Source: an uncultured Oscillibacter sp. (GTDB lineage Bacteria; Bacillota; Clostridia; Oscillospirales; Oscillospiraceae). Taken from it: a stretch of DNA of 27,054 nucleotides. The notes under the pieces were generated by a model. It was not told the origin of the DNA, did not search any database, and worked only from the letters and a program-made list of their open reading frames with translations. The position numbers and the translations under genes were made by a program. The number at the start of each line of letters is the position of its first letter. Positions within the stretch are counted from its first letter, which is position 1. Positions 20,540 through 27,054 of this stretch are shown piece after piece. The stretch lies in the NCBI GenBank assembly GCA_900770295.1, contig CAAGJQ010000128.1, forward strand, positions 1 to 27,054, given 5' to 3'.

Positions 20540-22027
20540 TTATTTATGATACAGCTTCTTCGTCTCGTACCGGGGCTCGCAGCTGACATTGATGCCCAGC
20601 CGCTTGAGCAGCTTCTCATCCACGTCGGAGAGCACCACGGTGAAGTGGGCGTCACAGCCCCGGAGCTTGGGCAGCTGCTGCTGGGCCAGCTCCGCCAGCG
20701 GGTTGGTCAGGGCGGAGATGGTCAGGGCCATCAGCACCTCGTCCGTGTGGAGCCGGGGGTTCCGGTGGCCCAGATACCGGGTCTTGAGGTTGCACACCGG
20801 CTCCAGCACCTGAGCGGAGATCAGCTCGAACTGGTCGCCGATGCCGCCCACGGCCTTCAGCGCGTTCAGCAGCAGCGCCGACGCCGCGCCCAGGGTGTCG
20901 GAGGTCTTGCCGGTGACCACCCGGCCGTCGGGCAGGACCATGGCGCCGGCGGGACCGTGGGTGGCCTCCGCCTTCGCAAGTGCGGCGGACACCGCCGGGC
21001 AGATGTCCGGCGTCACGCCGGCCTGCTGCATCACCAGCTCCAGCTTCCGCACCGGCTCGTCGCCGCACTTACCCTGGAGGCGCTCCACGCAGGCGGTATA
21101 GTAGCGCCGCAGGATCTCCAGCCGGGAGGCCTCGCAGCACACCGCGTCGTCCATGATGCAGTTGCCCGCCATGTTGACGCCCATGTCCGTGGGGGACTTG
21201 TAGGGGGACTCGCCCTGAATCTTCCTGAAGATGGCGCTGAGCACCGGGAAGATCTCCACGTCCCGGTTGTAGTTCACCGCCGTTTTGCCGTAGGCCTCCA
21301 GGTGGAAGGGGTCGATCATGTTCACGTCGTCCAGGTCCGCCGTGGCGGCCTCGTAGGCCAGGTTCACCGGGTGCTTCAGGGGCAGGTTCCAGATGGGGAA
21401 GGTCTCGAACTTGGCGTAGCCCGCGGTGATGCCCCGCTTGTGGTCGTGGTACAGCTGGCTGAGGCAGGTGGCCATCTTGCCGCTGCCGGGGCCGGGGGCC
21501 GTCACCACCACCAGGGAGTGGCTGGTCTCAATGTAGTCGTTCTTGCCCAAGCCCTCGTCGCTGACGATGTGGGGCACGTCGGAGGGATAGCCCGCGATGG
21601 GATAGTGCCGGTAGCACCGGATGCCCAGGGCGGTGAGGCGCTTCAAAAAGGCGTCGGCGGCGGCCTGTCCGTTGTACCGGGTCAGCACCACGCTGCCCAC
21701 GTACAGGTCCAGCGAGCGGAAGATGTCGATGAGCCGCAGGACATCGTCGTCGTAGGTGATGCCCAGGTCCCCCCGGACCTTGTTCTTCTCGATGTCCGCC
21801 GCGTTGATGGCGATGACGATCTCCACGTCCTCTTTCAGCTGCTGGAGCATCCGAATTTTGCTGTCCGGCTCAAAGCCCGGCAGCACCCGGGAGGCGTGGA
21901 AGTCGTCGAACAGCTTGCCGCCGAACTCCAGATACAGCTTACCGCCGAACTGTGCGATGCGTTTTTTGATCTGCTCCGACTGGGTGGTCAGGTATTTCTC
22001 GTGATCGAAACCGATGGCTTTTTTCAT
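20540..22027 (-). CDS. DUF1846 domain-containing protein
   Basis: This 495-residue, single-family protein covers the full length expected of DUF1846 members. These begin KKAIGFDHEKYLTTQSEQIKKRI and include GFEPDSKIRMLQQL, ITYDDDVLRLIDIFRSLDLYVGSVVLTRYNGQ and NPRLHTDEVLMALTISALTNP. A P-loop-like stretch, TAPGPGSGKMATCLSQLYHD, lies near residue 185 and suggests nucleotide binding, as in other family members. The family has known crystal structures but no settled function. The start is ATG 22027, with AAAGGGG some 12 bases upstream. It faces purA across a divergent promoter region, with tex downstream beyond a chain of hairpins. It is soluble and probably cytoplasmic. Confidence 0.9.
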   Translation of the reverse strand: MKKAIGFDHEKYLTTQSEQIKKRIAQFGGKLYLEFGGKLFDDFHASRVLPGFEPDSKIRMLQQLKEDVEIVIAINAADIEKNKVRGDLGITYDDDVLRLIDIFRSLDLYVGSVVLTRYNGQAAADAFLKRLTALGIRCYRHYPIAGYPSDVPHIVSDEGLGKNDYIETSHSLVVVTAPGPGSGKMATCLSQLYHDHKRGITAGYAKFETFPIWNLPLKHPVNLAYEAATADLDDVNMIDPFHLEAYGKTAVNYNRDVEIFPVLSAIFRKIQGESPYKSPTDMGVNMAGNCIMDDAVCCEASRLEILRRYYTACVERLQGKCGDEPVRKLELVMQQAGVTPDICPAVSAALAKAEATHGPAGAMVLPDGRVVTGKTSDTLGAASALLLNALKAVGGIGDQFELISAQVLEPVCNLKTRYLGHRNPRLHTDEVLMALTISALTNPLAELAQQQLPKLRGCDAHFTVVLSDVDEKLLKRLGINVSCEPRYETKKLYHK

Positions 22028-22069
22028 ATAAGCACACCCCTTTGTGTGTTTTTTGTCAAATCCTGGCCC

Positions 22070-22098
22070 AGTATATCACATTCACCCCGATTTGGAAA
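22070..22098 (-). promoter_or_regulatory. promoter of the DUF1846 gene
   Basis: On the minus strand, -35 TTTCCA (22093-22098) and -10 TATACT (22070-22075) are 17 bases apart, with four and five consensus matches respectively. It lies about 43 bases upstream of the ATG. Confidence 0.55.
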
Positions 22099-22187
22099 GA
22101 GCGGAACCGCCTCCCCGGTGCGATTTTCATTTGGTCCGAGAGGTCAACCTATTAGCGAAATTTATTTTGAATATAACAAGTTTGTTC

Positions 22188-22216
22188 TTTACTTATTGTA
22201 AATGTGCCGATATAAT
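22188..22216 (+). promoter_or_regulatory. sigma-A promoter of purA
   Basis: The -10 is a consensus TATAAT (22211-22216). TTTACT (22188-22193) lies 17 bases upstream as -35 (four of six). The surrounding DNA is AT-rich. The leader of about 58 bases contains a small TGGGC/GCCCA hairpin (22226-22243) but no purine riboswitch. Confidence 0.75.
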
Positions 22217-22281
22217 AGCTTAGGTTGGGCTCTTATGGCCCATACACATGAAGTAAACTGAAACCGGGAGGTTTTTTGATT

Positions 22282-23556
22282 ATGTCGAATTGCGCCATCG
22301 TAGGCATCAACTGGGGCGACGAGGGCAAGGGCCGCATGGTGGACCTGCTGACCAGCGACTATGACGTGGTCGTCCGCTATCAGGGCGGCGGCAACGCCGG
22401 TCACACCGTCGTCAACGAAAAGGGCAAGTTCGCCCTGCACCTGCTGCCCTCAGGTATTTTCCGGGACGGCGTGGTGAACATTCTGGGCAACGGCGTGGCT
22501 CTGGACTGTGAGAATCTGTGGACAGAGATTCAGGACGTAGCCTCCAAGGGCGTGGCCGTCACCCCCGAGAATCTGAAGATCAGCGACCGCGCTTCCCTGC
22601 TGCTGCCCTGGCACCGGGACCTGGACGGTCTGGAGGAGGCCCGTCTGGCGGACAAGAAGTACGGCTCCACCAAGCAGGGCATCGCGCCCTTCTACTCTGA
22701 CAAGTACCAGAAAAAGACCATCATGGCCGGCGAGCTGCTGTATCCGGACAAGCTGTGGGACCGGCTGGAGGGCATTCTGGAGTGGAAGAACCTGACGCTG
22801 GAGCGGGTCTACGGCGCCAAGCCCTACACCATGGATGACCTGCGGGCCTGGGTGGCCGACTTCGGCGAGAAGATCAAGCCCTTCATCTGCGACACCGGCG
22901 CCTTCCTGCGCCAGGCCAACAAGGAGGGCAAGAGCATCCTGTTCGAGGCCCAGCTGGGTTCCCTCCGGGACCTGGACTACGGCATCTATCCCATGACCAC
23001 CTCCTCCAACCCCATCGCCGCCTACGCCCCCGTGGGCTCCGGCTATCCCGAGGCCAAGATCGACAAGGTGGTGGGCGTGGTGAAGGCCTACTCCTCCTGC
23101 GTGGGCGAGGGCCCCTTCACCTGCGAGTGGTTCGGCGAGGAGGCCGAGAAGCTCCGGGAGGCCGGCGGCGAGTACGGCGCCAAGACCGGACGTCCCCGCC
23201 GGGTGGGCCCCATCGACATCGTGGCCACCCGCTACGGCGTCCAGTGCCAGGGTGCCACCGACATCGCCCTGACCAAGCTGGACGTGCTGAGCTATCTGGA
23301 CGAAATTCCCATCTGCGCCCGCTATGAACTGAACGGCGAGGAGATCGACTACTTCCCCTTCCCCTCCGTCCTGCCCGACGCCAAGCCCGTAATGACCTCC
23401 ATGCCCGGCTGGAAGTGCGACATCTCCGGCGTCCGCAAGTGGGAGGACCTGCCCGAGGCCGCCCGGAACTACGTGGAGTATGTGGAGTCCCGGATCGGCT
23501 GCCGCATTACTTACGTCTCTGTCGGTCCCGAGAGAGACAGTATTATTATCAGATAA
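22282..23556 (+). CDS. purA: adenylosuccinate synthetase
   Basis: PurA joins IMP and aspartate using GTP, the first step from IMP to AMP. The 424-residue protein is the normal bacterial length. It shows the phosphate-binding loop NWGDEGKGRMVD (residues 10-21), then VRYQGGGNAGHTVV, LHLLPSG, FEAQLGSLRDLDYG, YPMTTSSNP and the C-terminal KTGRPRRVGPIDIVATRYGVQCQGATDIALTKLDVL. The canonical GDEGKGK loop has Arg in place of its last Lys. The start is ATG 22282, with GGGAGG 10 bases upstream; a TTG 6 bases earlier is less likely. It is driven by the promoter just upstream and probably cotranscribed with purB. Confidence 0.97.
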   Translation: MSNCAIVGINWGDEGKGRMVDLLTSDYDVVVRYQGGGNAGHTVVNEKGKFALHLLPSGIFRDGVVNILGNGVALDCENLWTEIQDVASKGVAVTPENLKISDRASLLLPWHRDLDGLEEARLADKKYGSTKQGIAPFYSDKYQKKTIMAGELLYPDKLWDRLEGILEWKNLTLERVYGAKPYTMDDLRAWVADFGEKIKPFICDTGAFLRQANKEGKSILFEAQLGSLRDLDYGIYPMTTSSNPIAAYAPVGSGYPEAKIDKVVGVVKAYSSCVGEGPFTCEWFGEEAEKLREAGGEYGAKTGRPRRVGPIDIVATRYGVQCQGATDIALTKLDVLSYLDEIPICARYELNGEEIDYFPFPSVLPDAKPVMTSMPGWKCDISGVRKWEDLPEAARNYVEYVESRIGCRITYVSVGPERDSIIIR

Positions 23557-23564
23557 TTGAACTC

Positions 23565-23684
23565 ATTTTCGGCAGGGCGTGTACCTGCCGAAAATTCCCC
23601 GACCCAAGCGCCGTGGGCGCTGACACCAGTGAACCGTGTTCACTGGTGGTAGGGGAGGTCGAGGGGGAGCGGGCTCCCCCTCGA
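23565..23684. repeat. four perfect hairpins between purA and purB
   Basis: Inverted repeats follow in a row: ATTTTCGGCAGG/CCTGCCGAAAAT (23565-23595, 12 bp), AGCGCC/GGCGCT (23607-23621), CACCAGTGAAC/GTTCACTGGTG (23624-23648, 11 bp) and TCGAGGGGGAGC/GCTCCCCCTCGA (23659-23684, 12 bp). None is followed by a T-run, so they are not obvious terminators. They could stabilise or process the purA-purB message. Confidence 0.75.
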
Positions 23685-23710
23685 ATACTTCACGAAAGGT
23701 TGACCTTGCC

Positions 23711-25129
23711 ATGTCTAAAGACCGTTATGAATCCCCCCTGGCGTCCCGGTACGCCTCCGATTTTATGCTGCACCTGTTCTCCGCCGATATGCGTATCCAG
23801 ACCTGGCGCCGCCTGTGGGTGGCCCTGGCCCGGGCGGAGCACAATCTGGGTCTGCCTGTCACCGCTGAACAGGTGGCGGAGCTGGAGGCCCATCTGACCG
23901 ACATCGACTACGAGATGGCCGCCGCGCGGGAGAAGGAAGTCCGCCACGACGTCATGGCCCACGTGTACACCTACGGCAAGGCGGCCCCCTCCGCCGCCGG
24001 CATCATCCACCTGGGCGCCACTTCCTGCTATGTCACCGACAACGCCGACCTCATCATCTATCGGGAGGGCCTGCGCTATCTCCGGGGCGAGCTGATCGCC
24101 GTGCTGGCCAACCTCTCCAAGTTCGCGGAGACCTACAAGGCCACTCCCACCCTGGGCTACACCCACTATCAGCCCGCCCAGCTGGTCACCGTGGGCAAGC
24201 GGGCGACCCTGTGGATGCAGGACCTGCTGGCCGATCTGGAGGAGCTGGACTTCGTGCTGGACAACATGAAGTTCCTGGGCTGCCGGGGCACCACCGGCAC
24301 CGAGGCCAGCTTCATGGACCTGTTCGAGGGCGACGGTGAGAAGATCGACGAGATGAACCGCCAGATCAGCGCCGAGTTCGGCTTTGACAAGTGCTTCCCC
24401 GTCTGCGGCCAGACCTATCCCCGGAAGGTGGACAGCCGCATTCTGAACTGCCTGTCCTCCATCGCCCAGAGCTGCTACCGCATGGCAAACGACATCCGCC
24501 TGCTCCAGCACGACCGGCAAGTGGAGGAGCCCTTCGAGAAGAACCAGATCGGCTCCAGCGCCATGGCCTACAAGCGCAACCCCATGCGGTCCGAGCGCAT
24601 CTGCTCCCTGTCCCGCTATCTGATGGCCGACGCCATGAACGCCCCCATGACCGCCTCCGTCCAGTGGCTGGAGCGGACGCTGGACGACTCCGCCAACCGC
24701 CGCATCTCCATGCCCGAGGGCTTCCTGTGCGCTGACGCCATTTTGCGGCTGGCCCAGAACGTCACCGACGGCCTCCACGTCAACGAGAAGGTGGTGGACG
24801 CCACGGTGCGGGAGTACCTGCCCTTTATCGCCACGGAAAATCTGATGATGGAGGCCGTGAAGAGGGGCGGCAACCGCCAGGAGCTCCACGAGATCATCCG
24901 CACCTGCTCCATGGCCGCCACGGCCAGGATGAAGGAGGGCGAGAAGTGCGACCTTTTGAGCCGCCTGGCCGCCGAGCCCGCCTTCGGCATGACCGAGGCG
25001 GAGATGGAGGCCGTCCTGACCCCCAGCGCTTACATCGGCCGCTGCCCGGAGCAGGTGGACGCCTTCCTGGCCCAGGTGCAGCCCCTGCTGAGCCAGGCCA
25101 GCGACGAAAAGCCGGAGATCAATCTGTAA
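23711..25129 (+). CDS. purB: adenylosuccinate lyase
   Basis: PurB releases fumarate from SAICAR and from adenylosuccinate, serving both IMP and AMP synthesis. The 472-residue protein is of the fumarase/aspartase superfamily: IHLGATSCYVTDNADL, then LGYTHYQPAQLVTVGKRATLW and the signature loop GSSAMAYKRNPMRSE near residues 281-295, whose first Ser is the catalytic base in the family. Then come DDSANRRISMPEGFLCAD and the C-terminal domain. The start is ATG 23711, with GAAAGG about 11 bases upstream. Next to purA, it supplies two steps of AMP formation. It ends at a clear terminator. Confidence 0.97.
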   Translation: MSKDRYESPLASRYASDFMLHLFSADMRIQTWRRLWVALARAEHNLGLPVTAEQVAELEAHLTDIDYEMAAAREKEVRHDVMAHVYTYGKAAPSAAGIIHLGATSCYVTDNADLIIYREGLRYLRGELIAVLANLSKFAETYKATPTLGYTHYQPAQLVTVGKRATLWMQDLLADLEELDFVLDNMKFLGCRGTTGTEASFMDLFEGDGEKIDEMNRQISAEFGFDKCFPVCGQTYPRKVDSRILNCLSSIAQSCYRMANDIRLLQHDRQVEEPFEKNQIGSSAMAYKRNPMRSERICSLSRYLMADAMNAPMTASVQWLERTLDDSANRRISMPEGFLCADAILRLAQNVTDGLHVNEKVVDATVREYLPFIATENLMMEAVKRGGNRQELHEIIRTCSMAATARMKEGEKCDLLSRLAAEPAFGMTEAEMEAVLTPSAYIGRCPEQVDAFLAQVQPLLSQASDEKPEINL

Positions 25130-25145
25130 TACCCCAGCCGGAAGA

Positions 25146-25181
25146 GGGAGGGAACAGCCTGTCTGTCCCCTCCCCTTTTTT
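25146..25181 (+). terminator. intrinsic terminator after purB
   Basis: The arms GGGAGGG-A-ACAG and CTGT-C-CCCTCCC pair around CCTGT, followed by CTTTTTT. It begins about 16 bases after the purB stop. The following 25182-25345 contains no gene or recognisable element. Confidence 0.85.
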
Positions 25182-25345
25182 GCCTTTCCGGGGGGGCCGC
25201 CGCCGTGAAGCCTCGCCGTCTGTCGGCTGTTTGAGGGCATCTGTTTGCCGTCAAAGAACATCTCCGCCGGGAGATTTTGGTGCTTTTGCCTGTGTGCCCG
25301 AAAAAATTCCCGGAAAAGTCCCTGTCGATTTTGTGCGTTTTGTCA

Positions 25346-25375
25346 TTGACAACTGTCCGTCCACGGTGGTAAACT
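25346..25375 (+). promoter_or_regulatory. promoter of the asnB T-box transcript
   Basis: A consensus TTGACA -35 (25346-25351), 18-base spacer and TAAACT -10 (25370-25375, four of six bases) lie just before the T-box leader. Confidence 0.75.
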
Positions 25376-25382
25376 CCAAACA

Positions 25383-25668
25383 TCAATTGAAACATCGACA
25401 ACGGCGTTGATGGAGAAAAGTACCGCAGAAGTTCGGTTCAGTGAGCGGGGGACAGTGGAAACCCCGTACCAAGGAATCTGCGTGAAGAACACTCCGTAGC
25501 TGCAATCTGAACGCGGTCTCCGCTAGTAAGTGCGACGAGTTGTGATCGTTACATCACACGGGCTTGTTAGAGCCTTGAAGGTGACTGTCGAACAGACAGT
25601 AAATTAGGTGGCACCGCGGATAGCAGCTATTCGTCCTAAAATTTTAGGATGTAGCTGCGTTTTTTTAT
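25383..25668 (+). promoter_or_regulatory. T-box riboswitch, asparagine-specific
   Basis: The leader carries the T-box signature AGGTGGCACCGCGG (25606-25619). The bulge bases UGGC (25609-25612) pair with the acceptor end NCCA of an uncharged tRNA whose discriminator is G, as in tRNA-Asn. In the stem I specifier region the sequence GAAGAACACTCC (25484-25495) offers AAC (25488-25490), an asparagine codon. The terminator/antiterminator switch follows. When tRNA-Asn is uncharged the downstream asnB should be transcribed. The specifier was read by eye from its usual flanks; the downstream gene agrees. Confidence 0.92.
25624..25668 (+). terminator. T-box terminator
   Basis: The arms GCAGCTA and TAGCTGC, with inner TCCTAAA/TTTAGGA, form a long stem followed by GTTTTTTT. 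Its 5' arm overlaps the region that pairs with the T-box sequence in the alternative antiterminator. Confidence 0.88.
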
Positions 25669-25714
25669 ACCATTTCCGGACCCCCGGAAATGGAACTATT
25701 CGGAGGTGCTTTTT

Positions 25715-27054
25715 ATGTGCTCTATCATGGGATTTTCCAAGAAAACCTACACAAAGGAAGAGATCAAGCCCTATTTTGACCGCACCGTCTCCCGCGGACC
25801 CGACATGTCCCGCATCATTGAGACGCCGTCCGGCTACCTCTGCTTCCACCGGCTGGCCATCATGGGCCTGACGGAGGCCGGCATGCAGCCCTTTGAGCTG
25901 GACGGCGACTATGTGGTCTGCAACGGTGAGATCTACGGCTTCCGCCCCCTGAAGCGGCAGCTGGAGGAAAAGGGCTACCAGTTCAAGAGCGGCAGCGACT
26001 GCGAGATCCTGCTGCCCCTGTTCCGGGAATACGGCCTGAGCATGTTCTCCCGGCTGGATGCCGAGTTCGCCCTCATCATCTACGATTCCATGACCGACTC
26101 CCTCATCGCCGCCCGGGACCCCATCGGCATCCGCCCCCTGTTCTACGGCTACGACAAGGACGGCGCCATCATGTTCGCCAGCGAGGCCAAGAACCTGGTG
26201 GGCCTGTGCAAAGAGGTCTGCCCCTTCCCGCCGGGCCACTACTACGCCTTTGGCAAGTTCGTCCGCTACGCCGACCTGACCACCGTCAAGGAATATTGCA
26301 AGGACGATTTGGAGACTGTCTGCCACAACATCCGCAACAAGCTGATCGCCGGCGTTGACAAGCGTCTGGACGCCGACGCCCCTCTGGGCTTCCTGCTCTC
26401 CGGCGGCCTGGACTCCTCTCTGGTGTGCGCCATCAGCGCTCTGGTGCTGGGCAAGAAGATCCGGACGTTTGCCATCGGCATGGATAAGGACGCCATTGAC
26501 CTGAAATACGCCCGGGAGGTGGCCGACTACATCGGCGCCGAACACACCGAGGTCTACATGACCCGCCAGCAGGTGCTGGACTCCCTGGAGGAGGTCATCG
26601 CCATGCTGGGCACCTGGGACATCACCACCATCCGCGCCAGCATGGGCATGTACCTGTGCTGCAAGGCCATCCACGAGCAGACCGACGTCCGGGTGCTGCT
26701 GACCGGTGAGATCTCCGACGAGCTGTTCGGCTACAAGTACACCGACTTCGCTCCCAACGCCCAGGCCTTCCAGGACGAGGCCAAGAAGCGGGTGGACGAG
26801 CTCTACATGTACGACGTGCTCCGGGCCGACCGCTGCATCTCCGTCAACTCCCTGGAGGCCCGGGTCCCCTTCGGCGACCTGGACTTCGTGAAATACGTCA
26901 TGAGCGTTGACCCCGCCATGAAGATGAACACCTACGACATGGGCAAGTACCTGCTGCGCCACGCCTTTGAGAAGGACCACCTGCTGCCCGACGACATCCT
27001 GTGGCGCCAGAAGGCCGCCTTCTCCGACGCCGTGGGCCACTCCATGGTGGACGA
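25715..27054 (+). CDS. asnB: asparagine synthetase (glutamine-hydrolysing), 3' truncated
   Basis: AsnB makes asparagine from aspartate, glutamine and ATP. The window ends after 446 codons plus two bases; the family usually runs beyond 500 residues, so the C-terminus is outside. The N-terminal nucleophile Cys2 (MCSIMGF) and NGEIYGF, GSDCEILLPLF and ARDPIGIRPLFYG mark the class II glutaminase domain. The synthetase domain begins near residue 200 with the ATP pyrophosphatase loop SGGLDSSLV (229-237), then TGEISDELFGY and SLEARVPFGD. The start is ATG 25715, with GGAGGT 7 bases upstream. It is controlled by the asparagine T-box just upstream, so expression should rise when tRNA-Asn is uncharged. 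Confidence 0.96.
   Translation, partial: MCSIMGFSKKTYTKEEIKPYFDRTVSRGPDMSRIIETPSGYLCFHRLAIMGLTEAGMQPFELDGDYVVCNGEIYGFRPLKRQLEEKGYQFKSGSDCEILLPLFREYGLSMFSRLDAEFALIIYDSMTDSLIAARDPIGIRPLFYGYDKDGAIMFASEAKNLVGLCKEVCPFPPGHYYAFGKFVRYADLTTVKEYCKDDLETVCHNIRNKLIAGVDKRLDADAPLGFLLSGGLDSSLVCAISALVLGKKIRTFAIGMDKDAIDLKYAREVADYIGAEHTEVYMTRQQVLDSLEEVIAMLGTWDITTIRASMGMYLCCKAIHEQTDVRVLLTGEISDELFGYKYTDFAPNAQAFQDEAKKRVDELYMYDVLRADRCISVNSLEARVPFGDLDFVKYVMSVDPAMKMNTYDMGKYLLRHAFEKDHLLPDDILWRQKAAFSDAVGHSMVD

Noticed and set aside
18350..22201. 1283-codon open frame on the plus strand across tex and the DUF1846 gene
   Set aside because: It is antisense to two well-recognised genes and arises from GC-rich third positions that suppress stops. 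Its translation is low-complexity (His/Gly/Val/Leu-rich) with no family features.
22235..22261. eight-codon ORF (MAHTHEVN) in the purA leader
   Set aside because: It has no ribosome binding site, and a frame of this length is expected by chance.
22217..22281. purine riboswitch ahead of purA
   Set aside because: The leader is only about 60 bases and shows just one small hairpin; the three-way junction and conserved loops of purine riboswitches are absent.
23690..25261. 523-codon minus-strand frame over purB
   Set aside because: It is a shadow of purB with no start signals or domain content.
1..27054. CRISPR array, tRNA or rRNA genes, prophage or defence genes
   Set aside because: No regularly spaced direct repeats, tRNA-like cloverleaf, rRNA segment, integrase, or known defence family was seen on either strand. 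The palindromes present are not spaced like CRISPR repeats.

Overview
The window reads as chromosomal DNA of a GC-rich, endospore-forming member of the Clostridia, most likely a gut Oscillospiraceae/Ruminococcaceae relative of the Flavonifractor, Lawsonibacter or Oscillibacter kind. This rests on SpoIIE, a T-box leader, AGGAGG-type ribosome binding sites, very GC-rich third codon positions, and a queT leader resembling the preQ1-III class known from gut Ruminococcaceae. The genus is inference. No rRNA, tRNA, CRISPR array, prophage or transposase was found. About 20 complete protein genes, one 3'-truncated gene and one doubtful leader ORF are supported.

Layout. (1) 185-3522 (+): the translation/RNA cluster rbfA, nrnA, truB, ribF. 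The 5' end of truB has been split by a 172-bp duplication/insertion, leaving a leader ORF that overlaps a GTG start. (2) 3581-6599 (-): a tail-anchored 90-residue protein, spoIIE and a GNAT acetyltransferase. (3) 6759-9258 (+): a tRNA-dihydrouridine synthase coupled to an ECF sigma factor and its zinc-finger anti-sigma factor. (4) 9259-10194 (+): a 420-bp stretch of hairpins and a switch-like leader ahead of queT. (5) 10246-13069 (-): a dCMP-deaminase-like gene followed by an unusual fusion of a polysaccharide pyruvyl transferase with an iron-sulfur FrhB-like reductase. The promoter carries a 44-bp palindrome at the start site. (6) 13236-15585 (-): an NSS sodium symporter and an XdhC-like maturation factor. 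(7) 15761-17671 (+): a second ECF sigma/anti-sigma pair with two membrane proteins. (8) 17723-22027 (-): a zincin-like protein, Tex and a DUF1846 protein. (9) 22282-25129 (+): purA and purB, separated by four perfect hairpins. (10) 25383-27054 (+): an asparagine-specific T-box and the start of asnB.

Most genes are housekeeping. The unusual content lies between them: short perfect hairpins recur, three loci share the same GAATCGC/GCGATTC arms, a 25-bp intergenic sequence occurs twice in opposite orientation, and one such element has inserted into the start of truB. The best candidates for something undescribed are the rebuilt truB start, the two-domain fusion protein with its palindromic promoter, and the second ECF operon. 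None is proven to be a new system from sequence alone.
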